A stretch of 64,000 nt of DNA, taken from contig MTMA02000006.1 of NCBI GenBank assembly GCA_002011075.2, forward strand, positions 767,261 through 831,260, read 5' to 3'. The stretch is from Candidatus Scotarchaeum otlingeri (GTDB lineage: Archaea; Thermoproteota; Nitrososphaeria; Geothermarchaeales; JDFR-13). Each line of letters begins with the position of its first letter. Positions within the stretch are counted from its first letter, which is position 1. The notes under the pieces are model-generated. The model searched no databases. It was not told where the DNA came from and saw only the letters and a list, made by a program, of their open reading frames with translations. Below, piece after piece: positions 1 through 7,703 of this stretch. A program made the translations under genes and the position numbers.

Positions 1-529
1 TAACACCAGGCATTAGAGGACTAAAATATTTCCTATGTATCGTTTTACTTGCTGTTAAACTCATAGCTCCCATTGTCCGTCCATGAAAAGATCCTATAAA
101 TGAGACGATGTAAGGTCTCTTACCCTTGTAATAGCCTCTCGCTATCTTTATGGCTCCCTCGATAGACTCAGCTCCACTATTAGTAAAAAAGACCTTATCA
201 CCCGGCATTATATCTATAAGTTTCTCCGCTAAGGCCACTGCTTCTTCATAATAGAAATCTGTTAAGCTATAATGGAGAAATCTATCTAACTGTTTTTTTA
301 TCGCTTCTATCACAATCGGGTTTCTATGGCCTGTTGACAAAACAGCTATCCCTGCATTAAGATCTATATATCTATTTCCATCTACATCCTCGACAACGCT
401 GCCCTCTCCATATCTGATTACCAATGGAAGCCACCTAACATAGGACTGCATCAAAACCTTCTTATCACGTTCAATAATTTTTTGTGCGCGTGGACCCGGC
501 GGCTCAACAACTATATTTATCTTCCCCAT
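1..529 (-). CDS. Class III (ornithine/GABA-type) aminotransferase, N-terminal part only
   Basis: Read on the minus strand from an ATG at 529, this frame stays open to the window edge (176 codons), so only the amino-terminal part of the protein is present. It reads as a PLP-dependent class III aminotransferase: after a short lead it has VEDVDGNRYIDLNAGIAV, then TGHRNP, FFTNSGAESIEGAIKIAR and SFHGRTMGAMSLT, which are the cofactor-phosphate and small-domain motifs of the acetylornithine/4-aminobutyrate aminotransferase family. The PLP lysine would lie beyond the window. The exact amino donor cannot be told from this part. It is divergent from the isomerase gene at 604. Confidence 0.9.
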   Translation of the reverse strand, partial: MGKINIVVEPPGPRAQKIIERDKKVLMQSYVRWLPLVIRYGEGSVVEDVDGNRYIDLNAGIAVLSTGHRNPIVIEAIKKQLDRFLHYSLTDFYYEEAVALAEKLIDIMPGDKVFFTNSGAESIEGAIKIARGYYKGKRPYIVSFIGSFHGRTMGAMSLTASKTIHRKYFSPLMPGV

Positions 530-540
530 GCTATATCACC

Positions 541-572
541 AGATAATTTAATAGATGGAGTAAGAATTATCT
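541..572. repeat. 8-bp inverted repeat between divergent genes, possible operator
   Basis: AGATAATT (541-548) and AATTATCT (565-572) are exact reverse complements separated by 16 bases, in the 74-base space between the divergent aminotransferase (start 529) and sugar isomerase (start 604). The position fits a regulator site acting on one or both genes, but the arms are AT-rich and could be chance. Confidence 0.3.
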
Positions 573-603
573 TTGAATAGATAATATATATAGGGGATAA
601 AAA

Positions 604-1587
604 ATGATGCTTGATGATGTCGACAGAAGAGGATTTTACAGGGATTTTTTAGCATTCGGCGAGAAACTTGCGTCGGAATATAACTCTATCGGCGAGGTTT
701 CATCACCTTTAAAGGACGCTCCAATTATTGTTTCCGGAATGGGTGGTTCAGGAGTTATAGGAAACATCCTGAAAGACTACTTACATTATAGTAACTCACA
801 GATGATAATAGTTAATAAATCGCATGAACTACCTCCATATATCAATAAAGATTATCTTCTGATAGCGATTAGTTTCTCTGGTAACACGATGGAAACATTA
901 GCCGTTGTTGATGAGGCGGTTAGACGCGGTATAAATACGATCACAATTTCGACGGGGGGGAAGTTGGCTGAGTACAGTAAAAAGAAAAGTATAACGCATA
1001 TCACCGTGTCCTCGGCAATGGCTCCGAGATCTGGGTTGCCGCAGTTGCTCGCTGCTGCTTTAAGAATAGTTGAATCCAATTTCGGGATAAGATTGAGAAA
1101 AGATGTAGAAGAGGCCCATAGATATTTGAAGTATGTCGTTAATGAATGGCGACCTGTTGAGAAATCTAAGCCATGGCTTATAGCTAATGAGCTACTTGAT
1201 TATATTCCTGTTTTATATGTTTCCCATAACCTTACTTCTATAGCCATCAGAGCCAAAGCATCATTCAATGAGAATGCAAAAATACCATTTTACTGGGATA
1301 TGTATCCAGAGATATATCATAATGAAGTCATGATATACGAAGGAAGCCTGAGGGAAAATATCAGACCTATGTTTATCGGGGGGAGCACGAAGTTGAGTTC
1401 ACTATATGACATTATAGTTGAAAAGGGTATGTCCCCATTGTCAGTAGAATATCCCGCTGATGTAGGACGATTGGCAGCTATCCTTAAGCTTATTCTTCTA
1501 TTTGACTTATGCAGCATTTATCATGCAGTAATGAGAGGGGTTGACCCGTATCCCGTTGATCTTATCACTAGACTAAAGGAGCTGTAA
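604..1587 (+). CDS. Bifunctional phosphoglucose/phosphomannose isomerase
   Basis: 327-residue SIS-fold sugar isomerase that interconverts glucose-6-phosphate or mannose-6-phosphate with fructose-6-phosphate, the usual isomerase of crenarchaeal glycolysis and gluconeogenesis. Two SIS domains are visible: the first carries GMGGSG (residues 45-50) and SFSGNT (90-95), the phosphosugar-binding loops. The motif MYPEIYHNEVM around residue 235 carries the Glu and His characteristic of the PGI/PMI subfamily. Length is normal for that family. The start is one of two adjacent ATGs (604 or 607) after AGGGGAT. It is followed after 6 bases by a HAD phosphatase, so the two probably share a transcript. Confidence 0.9.
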   Translation: MMLDDVDRRGFYRDFLAFGEKLASEYNSIGEVSSPLKDAPIIVSGMGGSGVIGNILKDYLHYSNSQMIIVNKSHELPPYINKDYLLIAISFSGNTMETLAVVDEAVRRGINTITISTGGKLAEYSKKKSITHITVSSAMAPRSGLPQLLAAALRIVESNFGIRLRKDVEEAHRYLKYVVNEWRPVEKSKPWLIANELLDYIPVLYVSHNLTSIAIRAKASFNENAKIPFYWDMYPEIYHNEVMIYEGSLRENIRPMFIGGSTKLSSLYDIIVEKGMSPLSVEYPADVGRLAAILKLILLFDLCSIYHAVMRGVDPYPVDLITRLKEL

Positions 1588-1593
1588 AGTTAT

Positions 1594-2298
1594 ATGATCG
1601 ACTTTAGACCTAAAGCTTTAGTCACCGATATTGACGGCACACTAACAGATGAGAAATTACTTATCAATATAGATGCGATTAAATATATAAGACTACTTGA
1701 AGCAAGTGGTATAAGGGTAATGTTGGCTAGCGGCAATGCTTTACCCATTTTATATGGACTTGCTAGATATATAGGTGCAAAGGGACCCATTATTGCTGAA
1801 GATGGAGGCGTAATTTATTATGAAAATAATATGCATGTACTAGGAGACAGGTCTGTACCATTAAGAGTTTTAGAGGAACTCAGGGAGAGATTCGGTGATT
1901 CGGTGAAGGAGAGCTTCAGCAATAGATATAGGGTATTTGATGTAGCGATCCAACGAACTATACCTCTCGAGAGTATTATTCATATCTTAAGGAAATATCC
2001 AGATATAACAATTGTAGACAGTAAATTTGCTTATCATATCCATATGAAAGATGTAGATAAGGGCGTAGGCTTTTTACATGCATGCTCACTACTGAATATT
2101 TCGCCTAGAGAGGCCGTAGCTATCGGCGACAGTGAATTAGATATCCCATTATTTGAGAAAGCAGGTTTTTCTATAGCCACGGCAAATGCAGGTGAAGAAG
2201 TTAGGAGGTATGCTAGCTGGGTTACATCTGCAGAATATGGTGATGGATTCGTGGAGGGAGTCAAATTGGTTCTTGAATCTATCAAGAAAAATATATAA
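1594..2298 (+). CDS. Phosphoglycolate phosphatase-type HAD hydrolase
   Basis: 234-residue HAD-superfamily phosphatase. Motif I is DIDGTLTD at residues 12-19 (nucleophile Asp12, acid/base Asp14), followed by a cap of the Cof type and a late IGDSELDIPLF motif IV that binds magnesium. The size and motif spacing match the archaeal phosphoglycolate phosphatase family (Thermoplasma TA0175 type), which removes 2-phosphoglycolate, for example after DNA 3'-end repair. A sucrose- or mannosyl-phosphate phosphatase role cannot be excluded, and its place 6 bases after the hexose-phosphate isomerase would also suit a sugar phosphatase. Confidence 0.82.
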   Translation: MIDFRPKALVTDIDGTLTDEKLLINIDAIKYIRLLEASGIRVMLASGNALPILYGLARYIGAKGPIIAEDGGVIYYENNMHVLGDRSVPLRVLEELRERFGDSVKESFSNRYRVFDVAIQRTIPLESIIHILRKYPDITIVDSKFAYHIHMKDVDKGVGFLHACSLLNISPREAVAIGDSELDIPLFEKAGFSIATANAGEEVRRYASWVTSAEYGDGFVEGVKLVLESIKKNI

Positions 2299-2372
2299 TT
2301 CTGGGATTAGTCTTTATATCAGATTATAAAAAATTTATAGTTATACCAGCTCTGTATATTTATAAATTAAGA

Positions 2373-2382
2373 TTTATATGTT
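2373..2382 (+). promoter_or_regulatory. TATA box for superoxide dismutase
   Basis: TTTATATGTT lies centred about 26 bases before the ATG at 2404, the normal archaeal TATA-to-start distance. There is no ribosome site in front of that ATG, so the mRNA is probably leaderless. Confidence 0.55.
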
Positions 2383-2403
2383 TTATGGAAATATAACATT
2401 GTT

Positions 2404-3003
2404 ATGAAGCCATTAAAGAAAATAGAATTGCCTCCCCTACCTTACAAATATAATGCTTTAGAACCAGTAATCTCACAAAAGATAATGGAGCTTCATCATG
2501 ACAAACACCACTTAGCTTATGTTAAAGGAGCAAATACAGCCCTAGAAAAACTAGTAAAAGCTAGAAAAGGAGAGCTTGAAATAGATGTAAAGGCTCTACT
2601 TAGGGACTTAAGTTTCCATATGAATGGTCATTTACTTCATTCACTGTTCTGGAATAATATGCAACCTCCCCAAGATGATAATTTACCAGGAGGACTAGTT
2701 GGAGACTTAATCAATAAGAGCTTCGGTTCATTTGAAGCATTTAAGAGAGAATTCTCTGGAGCAGCGAAAACTGTTGAGGGCGTTGGATGGGCTATATTAG
2801 CAGTTGATGATGAGGATAATCTTTATGTTGTGCAGATAGAAAAGCATAATCTTATGCACATAGCTACATTAAAGCCTTTATTGGTTCTTGACGTATGGGA
2901 ACATGCATATTACTTAGACTACCTAAATAATAGAGCTAGGTACGTTGAGGAATGGTGGAAGGTCGTTAATTGGGATGATGTAGATAAGAATCTACAGCGA
3001 TAG
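2404..3003 (+). CDS. sod: Iron/manganese superoxide dismutase
   Basis: 199-residue Fe/Mn superoxide dismutase, converting superoxide to peroxide and oxygen in the cytoplasm. The amino-terminal hairpin has ELHHDKHHLAYV (first metal His near residue 31), the second ligand is in the FHMNGHLLHSLFW helix, and the carboxy-terminal domain ends with DVWEHAYYLDY, which supplies the last Asp and His ligands. Length is typical. Which metal is used cannot be read with certainty. Its nearest neighbour across a convergent gap is a hemerythrin-like protein, which also fits oxygen handling. Confidence 0.95.
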   Translation: MKPLKKIELPPLPYKYNALEPVISQKIMELHHDKHHLAYVKGANTALEKLVKARKGELEIDVKALLRDLSFHMNGHLLHSLFWNNMQPPQDDNLPGGLVGDLINKSFGSFEAFKREFSGAAKTVEGVGWAILAVDDEDNLYVVQIEKHNLMHIATLKPLLVLDVWEHAYYLDYLNNRARYVEEWWKVVNWDDVDKNLQR

Positions 3004-3089
3004 AACTCCCTCCTATTATTTATAACAGTTCAATATTTATCTCACTAAAGTAGCGGCTTGGACAGTTCTATCAATCTAATTTCATATAA

Positions 3090-3635
3090 CTATATCTCGC
3101 TTTTTGCGTATAATTCTTCGATGGCCTTATTTATTTTTTTTAGTTCTTCTGGGGTTAATTCCCTTTCGAGCCTGGTAAATATATCTTCTTCCCATTTAGC
3201 ATGTTTTGAAAATAACGCATGTAATTCTTTCATTATAGATAACGCCTCCTCCGCATCATCAATGGCATCTATCTTCCTTAATTCATCTATTAATCTCATC
3301 ATTATAATATGCTCACTTTTCAATAATTTACATTCACCCTCTATCATAAAGGGGCATACACACTTCTCCTCTGACTCATGATGTAGTTTAAGCATCGGGG
3401 TATATGTATTTAGGAATTTATTTATTCTATCTCTAAGAAGCTCAATATCTTTTTCATATGTCTCTTTAGCCTGTGTCATAAAATTGAGGAGGGACTCTTC
3501 AATAGCGAATATAAGTTTTAATCGTGACTTATGGAATTCCCTGAGCCGATCCAACCCTATCGGCACACTCCCCGCCTCTATACTAACATAATGATTATAG
3601 CTATATTTAAGAAGATGAATGGGGGTTGGAATCAT
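3090..3635 (-). CDS. Hemerythrin-like (HHE domain) protein
   Basis: Helical protein with the di-iron hemerythrin cation-binding pattern: LKLHHESEE, then SEHIIMM, then HALFSKHAKWEED, spaced as the helices of the HHE domain. Such proteins bind oxygen, nitric oxide or iron. The longest frame gives 181 residues from 3635, but the first 23 residues look unlike a protein start. A GTG at 3566 follows GAGGCGGGGA, with a TATA-like TTAAATATAG about 25 bases before its likely transcript start, and would give a 158-residue protein beginning PIGLDRLREFHKS. I regard that shorter start as at least as likely. The gene ends facing the superoxide dismutase gene. Confidence 0.8.
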   Translation of the reverse strand: MIPTPIHLLKYSYNHYVSIEAGSVPIGLDRLREFHKSRLKLIFAIEESLLNFMTQAKETYEKDIELLRDRINKFLNTYTPMLKLHHESEEKCVCPFMIEGECKLLKSEHIIMMRLIDELRKIDAIDDAEEALSIMKELHALFSKHAKWEEDIFTRLERELTPEELKKINKAIEELYAKSEI

Positions 3636-3745
3636 AAAATTGAGCTTATATTCTACTTAGCTCGATATATATGAAGGGAAGACGAGTATCCCATAGACTA
3701 TACCAAATATAATATCTTCATTTATAGTTCTAATTTATCAAAACT

Positions 3746-4165
3746 CTACATATTCTTTTCTTTTGTTAGTATCATCTCTATCTTATCCTCGACAGGTTTT
3801 ATATCTAATATTGGTGTGCCTATCACAGCATCTAGGTCTCTAACAATAAGTGTCTCTCCTTTAACTTCTATAAGTTCTACTATCGTCAAGCCGATCAGGT
3901 TAGGTCTATATGGGCTACGTGTAGCGAAGACCCCTCTTAAGGGCTGTGTGACATCTCCCTTGGGATGTATAACCAGCTCATAACCCTTTCCTTCATTCAG
4001 ATGGAGATGAAATATTATATAGAGGTATTTAGAGTATTTCTCGATGTCCATTAAGCCATCAATATATTTCCTCTTGATTATTATATGAGAGAATCTAACT
4101 CCCCCAGATTCCTCTATATTATCCACATATCCTATAGGTTGATAGCAAATTCTCATTCTCATCAA
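3746..4165 (-). CDS. trmO: tRNA N6-threonylcarbamoyladenosine methyltransferase TrmO
   Basis: 139-residue TrmO (TsaA, UPF0066) protein, an unusual beta-barrel methyltransferase that methylates t6A37 in tRNA-Thr using S-adenosylmethionine. The family signature is plain: IGYVDN near the amino terminus, then RGVFATRSPYRPNLIGLT around residues 80-97, followed by DLDAVIGTPILDIKP. Archaeal members are about this size and lack the extra carboxy-terminal domain of the bacterial enzyme. Several ATG codons (residues 1, 2 and 4) are possible starts. It is divergent from the ThyX-like gene at 4229. Confidence 0.9.
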   Translation of the reverse strand: MMRMRICYQPIGYVDNIEESGGVRFSHIIIKRKYIDGLMDIEKYSKYLYIIFHLHLNEGKGYELVIHPKGDVTQPLRGVFATRSPYRPNLIGLTIVELIEVKGETLIVRDLDAVIGTPILDIKPVEDKIEMILTKEKNM

Positions 4166-4228
4166 TATGTAAATAGATAAGCTTTTATCTAATCATTTAT
4201 TATTATAAAATTAATATAGAGATGCTCG

Positions 4229-5593
4229 GTGGGGTTATCCTTATTGAAATTCACGAGTTATATCCCTGAAGTCAAGTTATTGGCTGAATCCAGAGGAATA
4301 ATGGGTCCTGAAGAGATTGTCGCCTATGGAGCAAACGCCTGCATTAAGAAGGAAGATCCGATCACGTTGTATGAGAAACATATAAGTGAAAAGAGAGATA
4401 TTGATGAATTCATAGATCGAGTATTAAATATCACGATTAAAAGTGGGCACTTATCGGTATTAGATCAGGTATCATTCACATTTATATTAAGAAATATCCC
4501 CAGAATTGCAACTCTATTCATGGTAACCCCTGTATTTCTTTCGCATCTACAACAATCTATGAGGAGTGTGGAGCCCTATGGATATTATACTCCTGATGAG
4601 CTCAACGATGTAGGTCTCCTAGACGAATATAAATGTATCATGAATGATAGCCTTAAATTCTATTATAAATTGGTTAATAGTGGTGTACCTAAAGAAGATG
4701 CCAGATATGTTATCCCATTAAACACTGTCACAAATATTCAGACGTCTGGAAATGGTAGGGCCTTTACACATCTACATCTAATGTCAAAGGATGAAGGTAT
4801 ACCGTCGATAACTCGACGCATCATAGATGATATTTGGGGTATCTTAACCAGTAAATTTCCAAAGTTATTTATGGATAGAGAAACCAATCGGGTGAGACAT
4901 AGATATTATCCCTCGCCTCAGCTATTTTCAAAGAGACTAAACTGGATATACAACGATGAATTTAGGGAAACAATAAACGCCAAGTTAGTCTCTCATCACG
5001 AACCTATAAAAGCTACCGAAGAAGATATAAAGAATGCATTGGTAAATGGAGACGAATATATTCTTAATATCCTAAAGTATATGGAATATGGATTTTTAAT
5101 AAAAGTATCTCTTACTACCCTTCATCAGGTTCTTAGGCAGCGGACGTGGTGGCACGTCGTTGAACCCATATATCATGCTATCAATAAACGTTTAGAGTAT
5201 GTTGTTCCTCCAGAGATAAAAAGGCGGGGCCTAGAGTCCTCCTTCTGTAAGCAGGTGGAACGCCAATATTATTTTTATCATAAATGTATGGATAGGGGTA
5301 TGGATATGAGTAATGCCGTCGGCGTAATCGCTCATGCGCATACAATCTATGATTTTATAAAGGTAGATGGCTGGAATGTAGTAGGGGCTCTTCCCTTGCG
5401 AAGATGTCTCCGTGCTCAATGGGAAATTCGGTACATCGCGAACATAATTAATAATTATATATCACGTATTAATCCGGAGCTCTCACAATATAGTTCACCG
5501 AGTTGTGTAGTATTCGGAATATGCCCAGAGAAATATCCATGTGATCAAAAAGAAATATTCTTAAGTAGAGAACCGATTGTTCGTAGGGAATGA
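4229..5593 (+). CDS. ThyX-like flavin-dependent thymidylate synthase-family protein, two ThyX domains
   Basis: 454-residue protein that looks like a tandem of two ThyX domains. ThyX makes dTMP from dUMP with FAD and methylenetetrahydrofolate. The first half holds HLSVLDQVSFTFILRNIPR and a degenerate HLQQSMRSVEPYGYY. The second half holds TTLHQVLRQRTWWHVVEPIYHAI, which keeps an RxR but lacks the serine of the RHRxxSxxxxSxRY motif. It is more than twice the usual length of about 220. Long two-domain ThyX-like proteins are known in Crenarchaeota; whether this one is catalytic is open. The GTG at 4229 is the longest start; a TTG at 4244 has GGTGGGG eight bases upstream and may be the true start. 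Confidence 0.75.
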   Translation: MGLSLLKFTSYIPEVKLLAESRGIMGPEEIVAYGANACIKKEDPITLYEKHISEKRDIDEFIDRVLNITIKSGHLSVLDQVSFTFILRNIPRIATLFMVTPVFLSHLQQSMRSVEPYGYYTPDELNDVGLLDEYKCIMNDSLKFYYKLVNSGVPKEDARYVIPLNTVTNIQTSGNGRAFTHLHLMSKDEGIPSITRRIIDDIWGILTSKFPKLFMDRETNRVRHRYYPSPQLFSKRLNWIYNDEFRETINAKLVSHHEPIKATEEDIKNALVNGDEYILNILKYMEYGFLIKVSLTTLHQVLRQRTWWHVVEPIYHAINKRLEYVVPPEIKRRGLESSFCKQVERQYYFYHKCMDRGMDMSNAVGVIAHAHTIYDFIKVDGWNVVGALPLRRCLRAQWEIRYIANIINNYISRINPELSQYSSPSCVVFGICPEKYPCDQKEIFLSREPIVRRE

Positions 5594-5603
5594 TCGGTGT
5601 ATC

Positions 5604-6674
5604 CTAGGGAGATAATACGATTATTCTAATTCTACAATACCTATTTGATACCCCTATATTTACCCTTACCTTATCTTCTTCATAACCCAGAATTGTAGTA
5701 TATAGATAACGCCAGAATTTCTTATACATTAATGCAGGCATTGTTATAATATTCTTTATCTCTACACCTGTAATGGAGGATATAATAGGTGAGTATTTAG
5801 AGAGCCAGCAATCATGGATTAAGCATATCCACTCAACTCCTCTAGGAGATTCTTTTCGTTTCGATACAACTCTACTAAATGAATATGCATCGGGATAGTA
5901 ATGTATAGATGAGAGTATCCATTCATTTTTATAGCCAAGTTTATTACCTACCTCAAAAATTATTCTCCATATTTCCTTTTCGTAATTCTTTTCCGTATCT
6001 TCCAATATCTTTGTTATATCCTTTATATTTATGCTATACATGGATACATAAGATAAATAGACTAGATAATACCATCCATTGAGAATGACAAGCTCAGCAT
6101 AGTTTTTTAGTAGTGAAGAAATGTAATTGGTAACCTTTTTGGCGTCTCTATTGATATAATTGTAGTAATTACTAACCGTTGAATTAATATTATCGAGATA
6201 TTTTTTTAATGGAGTATTTTTCAATGGATCCAATTTGTATACTCGGTAAAGCAAGTCACTTATTGACAGGTCGAACTCTGACTCGAGGTTAGAGATAGAA
6301 TAAAGGTCATCCCTAAGTATGCTTCTTATTTTTGATAAATATATTATGAATTCTCTTCTGATTCTCTCCTTATGTAAATTTGATATTCGCTGCCACAAGT
6401 TTTTTAACTGTAGAGATATATCATTATTCCATATTAAATTTAGATAATAATATCCGATCAATCCAGGGCCATATCCCCCATTTATCTCTGAGGTGAATAG
6501 TAAATGAGTTAGGCCCGACTTTGTTTTTCTCGTATTATTCAATAGACTCTTGTAGGTCATTGGTATTCTAAGTAAATTACCCCTCTCTTTTGACATACAA
6601 TAATAAATCAATACTTCCCATTGATATATGGCTTTTGGTACTAGGATAACCATATCTGAAGATATAAGGCTCAA
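5604..6674 (-). CDS. Uncharacterised protein, no recognised family
   Basis: 356-residue protein I do not recognise. It is rich in Tyr, Ile, Leu, Asn and Ser, and mostly predicted helical with many charged residues between residues 90 and 250. There is no clear membrane segment, signal peptide, Walker motif or metal-binding Cys/His cluster, although WICLIHDCWLSKY near residue 280 holds two Cys and one His. It stands alone, tail-to-tail with the ThyX-like gene (10-base gap) and divergent from the ThiR-like regulator. The frame is open over more than 1 kb with no overlapping competitor, so a real gene is likely. It may be lineage-specific. Confidence 0.6.
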   Translation of the reverse strand: MSLISSDMVILVPKAIYQWEVLIYYCMSKERGNLLRIPMTYKSLLNNTRKTKSGLTHLLFTSEINGGYGPGLIGYYYLNLIWNNDISLQLKNLWQRISNLHKERIRREFIIYLSKIRSILRDDLYSISNLESEFDLSISDLLYRVYKLDPLKNTPLKKYLDNINSTVSNYYNYINRDAKKVTNYISSLLKNYAELVILNGWYYLVYLSYVSMYSINIKDITKILEDTEKNYEKEIWRIIFEVGNKLGYKNEWILSSIHYYPDAYSFSRVVSKRKESPRGVEWICLIHDCWLSKYSPIISSITGVEIKNIITMPALMYKKFWRYLYTTILGYEEDKVRVNIGVSNRYCRIRIIVLSP

Positions 6675-6727
6675 TCTTGCTATATTGCAGTTTTTTTATA
6701 GAGGTAACTTAACGATTTTGCGCAAAC

Positions 6728-6735
6728 ATATAAAA
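6728..6735 (+). promoter_or_regulatory. TATA box for the ThiR-like regulator
   Basis: ATATAAAA at 6728-6735 would place a transcript start near 6758, 13 bases before the ATG at 6771. Confidence 0.5.
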
Positions 6736-6760
6736 TTAATTTAATTCTTTATCAAAAGTA

Positions 6761-6778
6761 GTTAATTGGGATGTTAAC
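6761..6778. promoter_or_regulatory. Possible autoregulatory operator over the ThiR-like start
   Basis: GTTAA (6761-6765) and TTAAC (6774-6778) form an inverted repeat centred on the start codon at 6771, just downstream of the expected transcript start. The place is right for autorepression by the encoded regulator, but the arms are short. Confidence 0.25.
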
Positions 6779-7703
6779 GCCGCATGAACTATATGTAAAG
6801 AAGATTATTCCCTATCTTAAGGGTATTTTCGCAGTCAAATTATATGAAAAGGGGTATACACAGAGTGAGATAGCGCGTATACTCGGTGTAACCCAGTCCG
6901 CTGTAAGCCAATATCTGGATAAGGATGAGACATACTATATCAAGCTATTGGATGAAATAGGCCTCGAGAAAGAATTCTATCAACATAGGCTTAAACAAGC
7001 ATTAAGCCAAAAAGTAGACCCTGAAAATACTCTATACTTCTTCATGGATCTATGGAATATACTCATGAATCAGGAGATATTATGCAGGATTCATAGAAAA
7101 TTCTATAATCTTATCGATGTATGCTCGGTATATAAGAAAATTTCTTATGGACAGACAGTTCAAGATCGTCAATCGATATTATATGAATTGGAAAGGGCAT
7201 ATAATATTCTTGTAAAGCTTCCTGGCTTTAACCAATTAATACCTGAGGTATATAGCAATATCGCAAGATCTGTAGCCAATCCCAAAAAACTTGATGATAT
7301 CGCTGCATACCCTGGTCGAATAATTCCCTATAGAGGATCAATCAAGATTGTGGCAAAACCCTCCTTCGGGGCCTCCACCCATCTAGGAGAGGTGCTGATT
7401 AGATTATCAAGATATTATCCAGAGATACAGGCCGTGATGAATATCAGGTTCGATGAGAAAATATTTCAGGCAGTACAATCTATAGGCGAAAAATATATAT
7501 TTACAAGTGAAGATGTTAAGGACAATGAGGAGGCAGTGATAATCGATATTATACATTCTCTAGTGAAATATGGTTTCAGCCCAATAGTTTTTGATAAAGG
7601 GGGTGTAGGCATCGAACCTAATACATATATATTTGGAAGAGATGCATATGATGTTATTGACAAGGTCGTAGGAATTCTTTGGGGGCTAAGAAATATTGAG
7701 TGA
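6771..7703 (+). CDS. ThiR-like transcriptional regulator, HTH plus ThiN domain
   Basis: 310-residue protein with an amino-terminal helix-turn-helix (GYTQSEIARILGVTQSAVSQYL, residues about 29-50), a middle helical linker and a carboxy-terminal ThiN domain starting around PGRIIPYRG (residue 182) and including VAKPSFGASTHLGEVLIRL. ThiN as an enzyme joins the pyrimidine and thiazole halves of thiamine. HTH-ThiN proteins in archaea (ThiR) instead sense thiamine phosphates and repress thiamine genes, and this layout fits ThiR. There are no thiamine biosynthesis genes nearby. An 18-bp imperfect palindrome overlaps its start codon. The RNase J-like gene overlaps its end by 8 bases. Confidence 0.78.
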   Translation: MLTPHELYVKKIIPYLKGIFAVKLYEKGYTQSEIARILGVTQSAVSQYLDKDETYYIKLLDEIGLEKEFYQHRLKQALSQKVDPENTLYFFMDLWNILMNQEILCRIHRKFYNLIDVCSVYKKISYGQTVQDRQSILYELERAYNILVKLPGFNQLIPEVYSNIARSVANPKKLDDIAAYPGRIIPYRGSIKIVAKPSFGASTHLGEVLIRLSRYYPEIQAVMNIRFDEKIFQAVQSIGEKYIFTSEDVKDNEEAVIIDIIHSLVKYGFSPIVFDKGGVGIEPNTYIFGRDAYDVIDKVVGILWGLRNIE

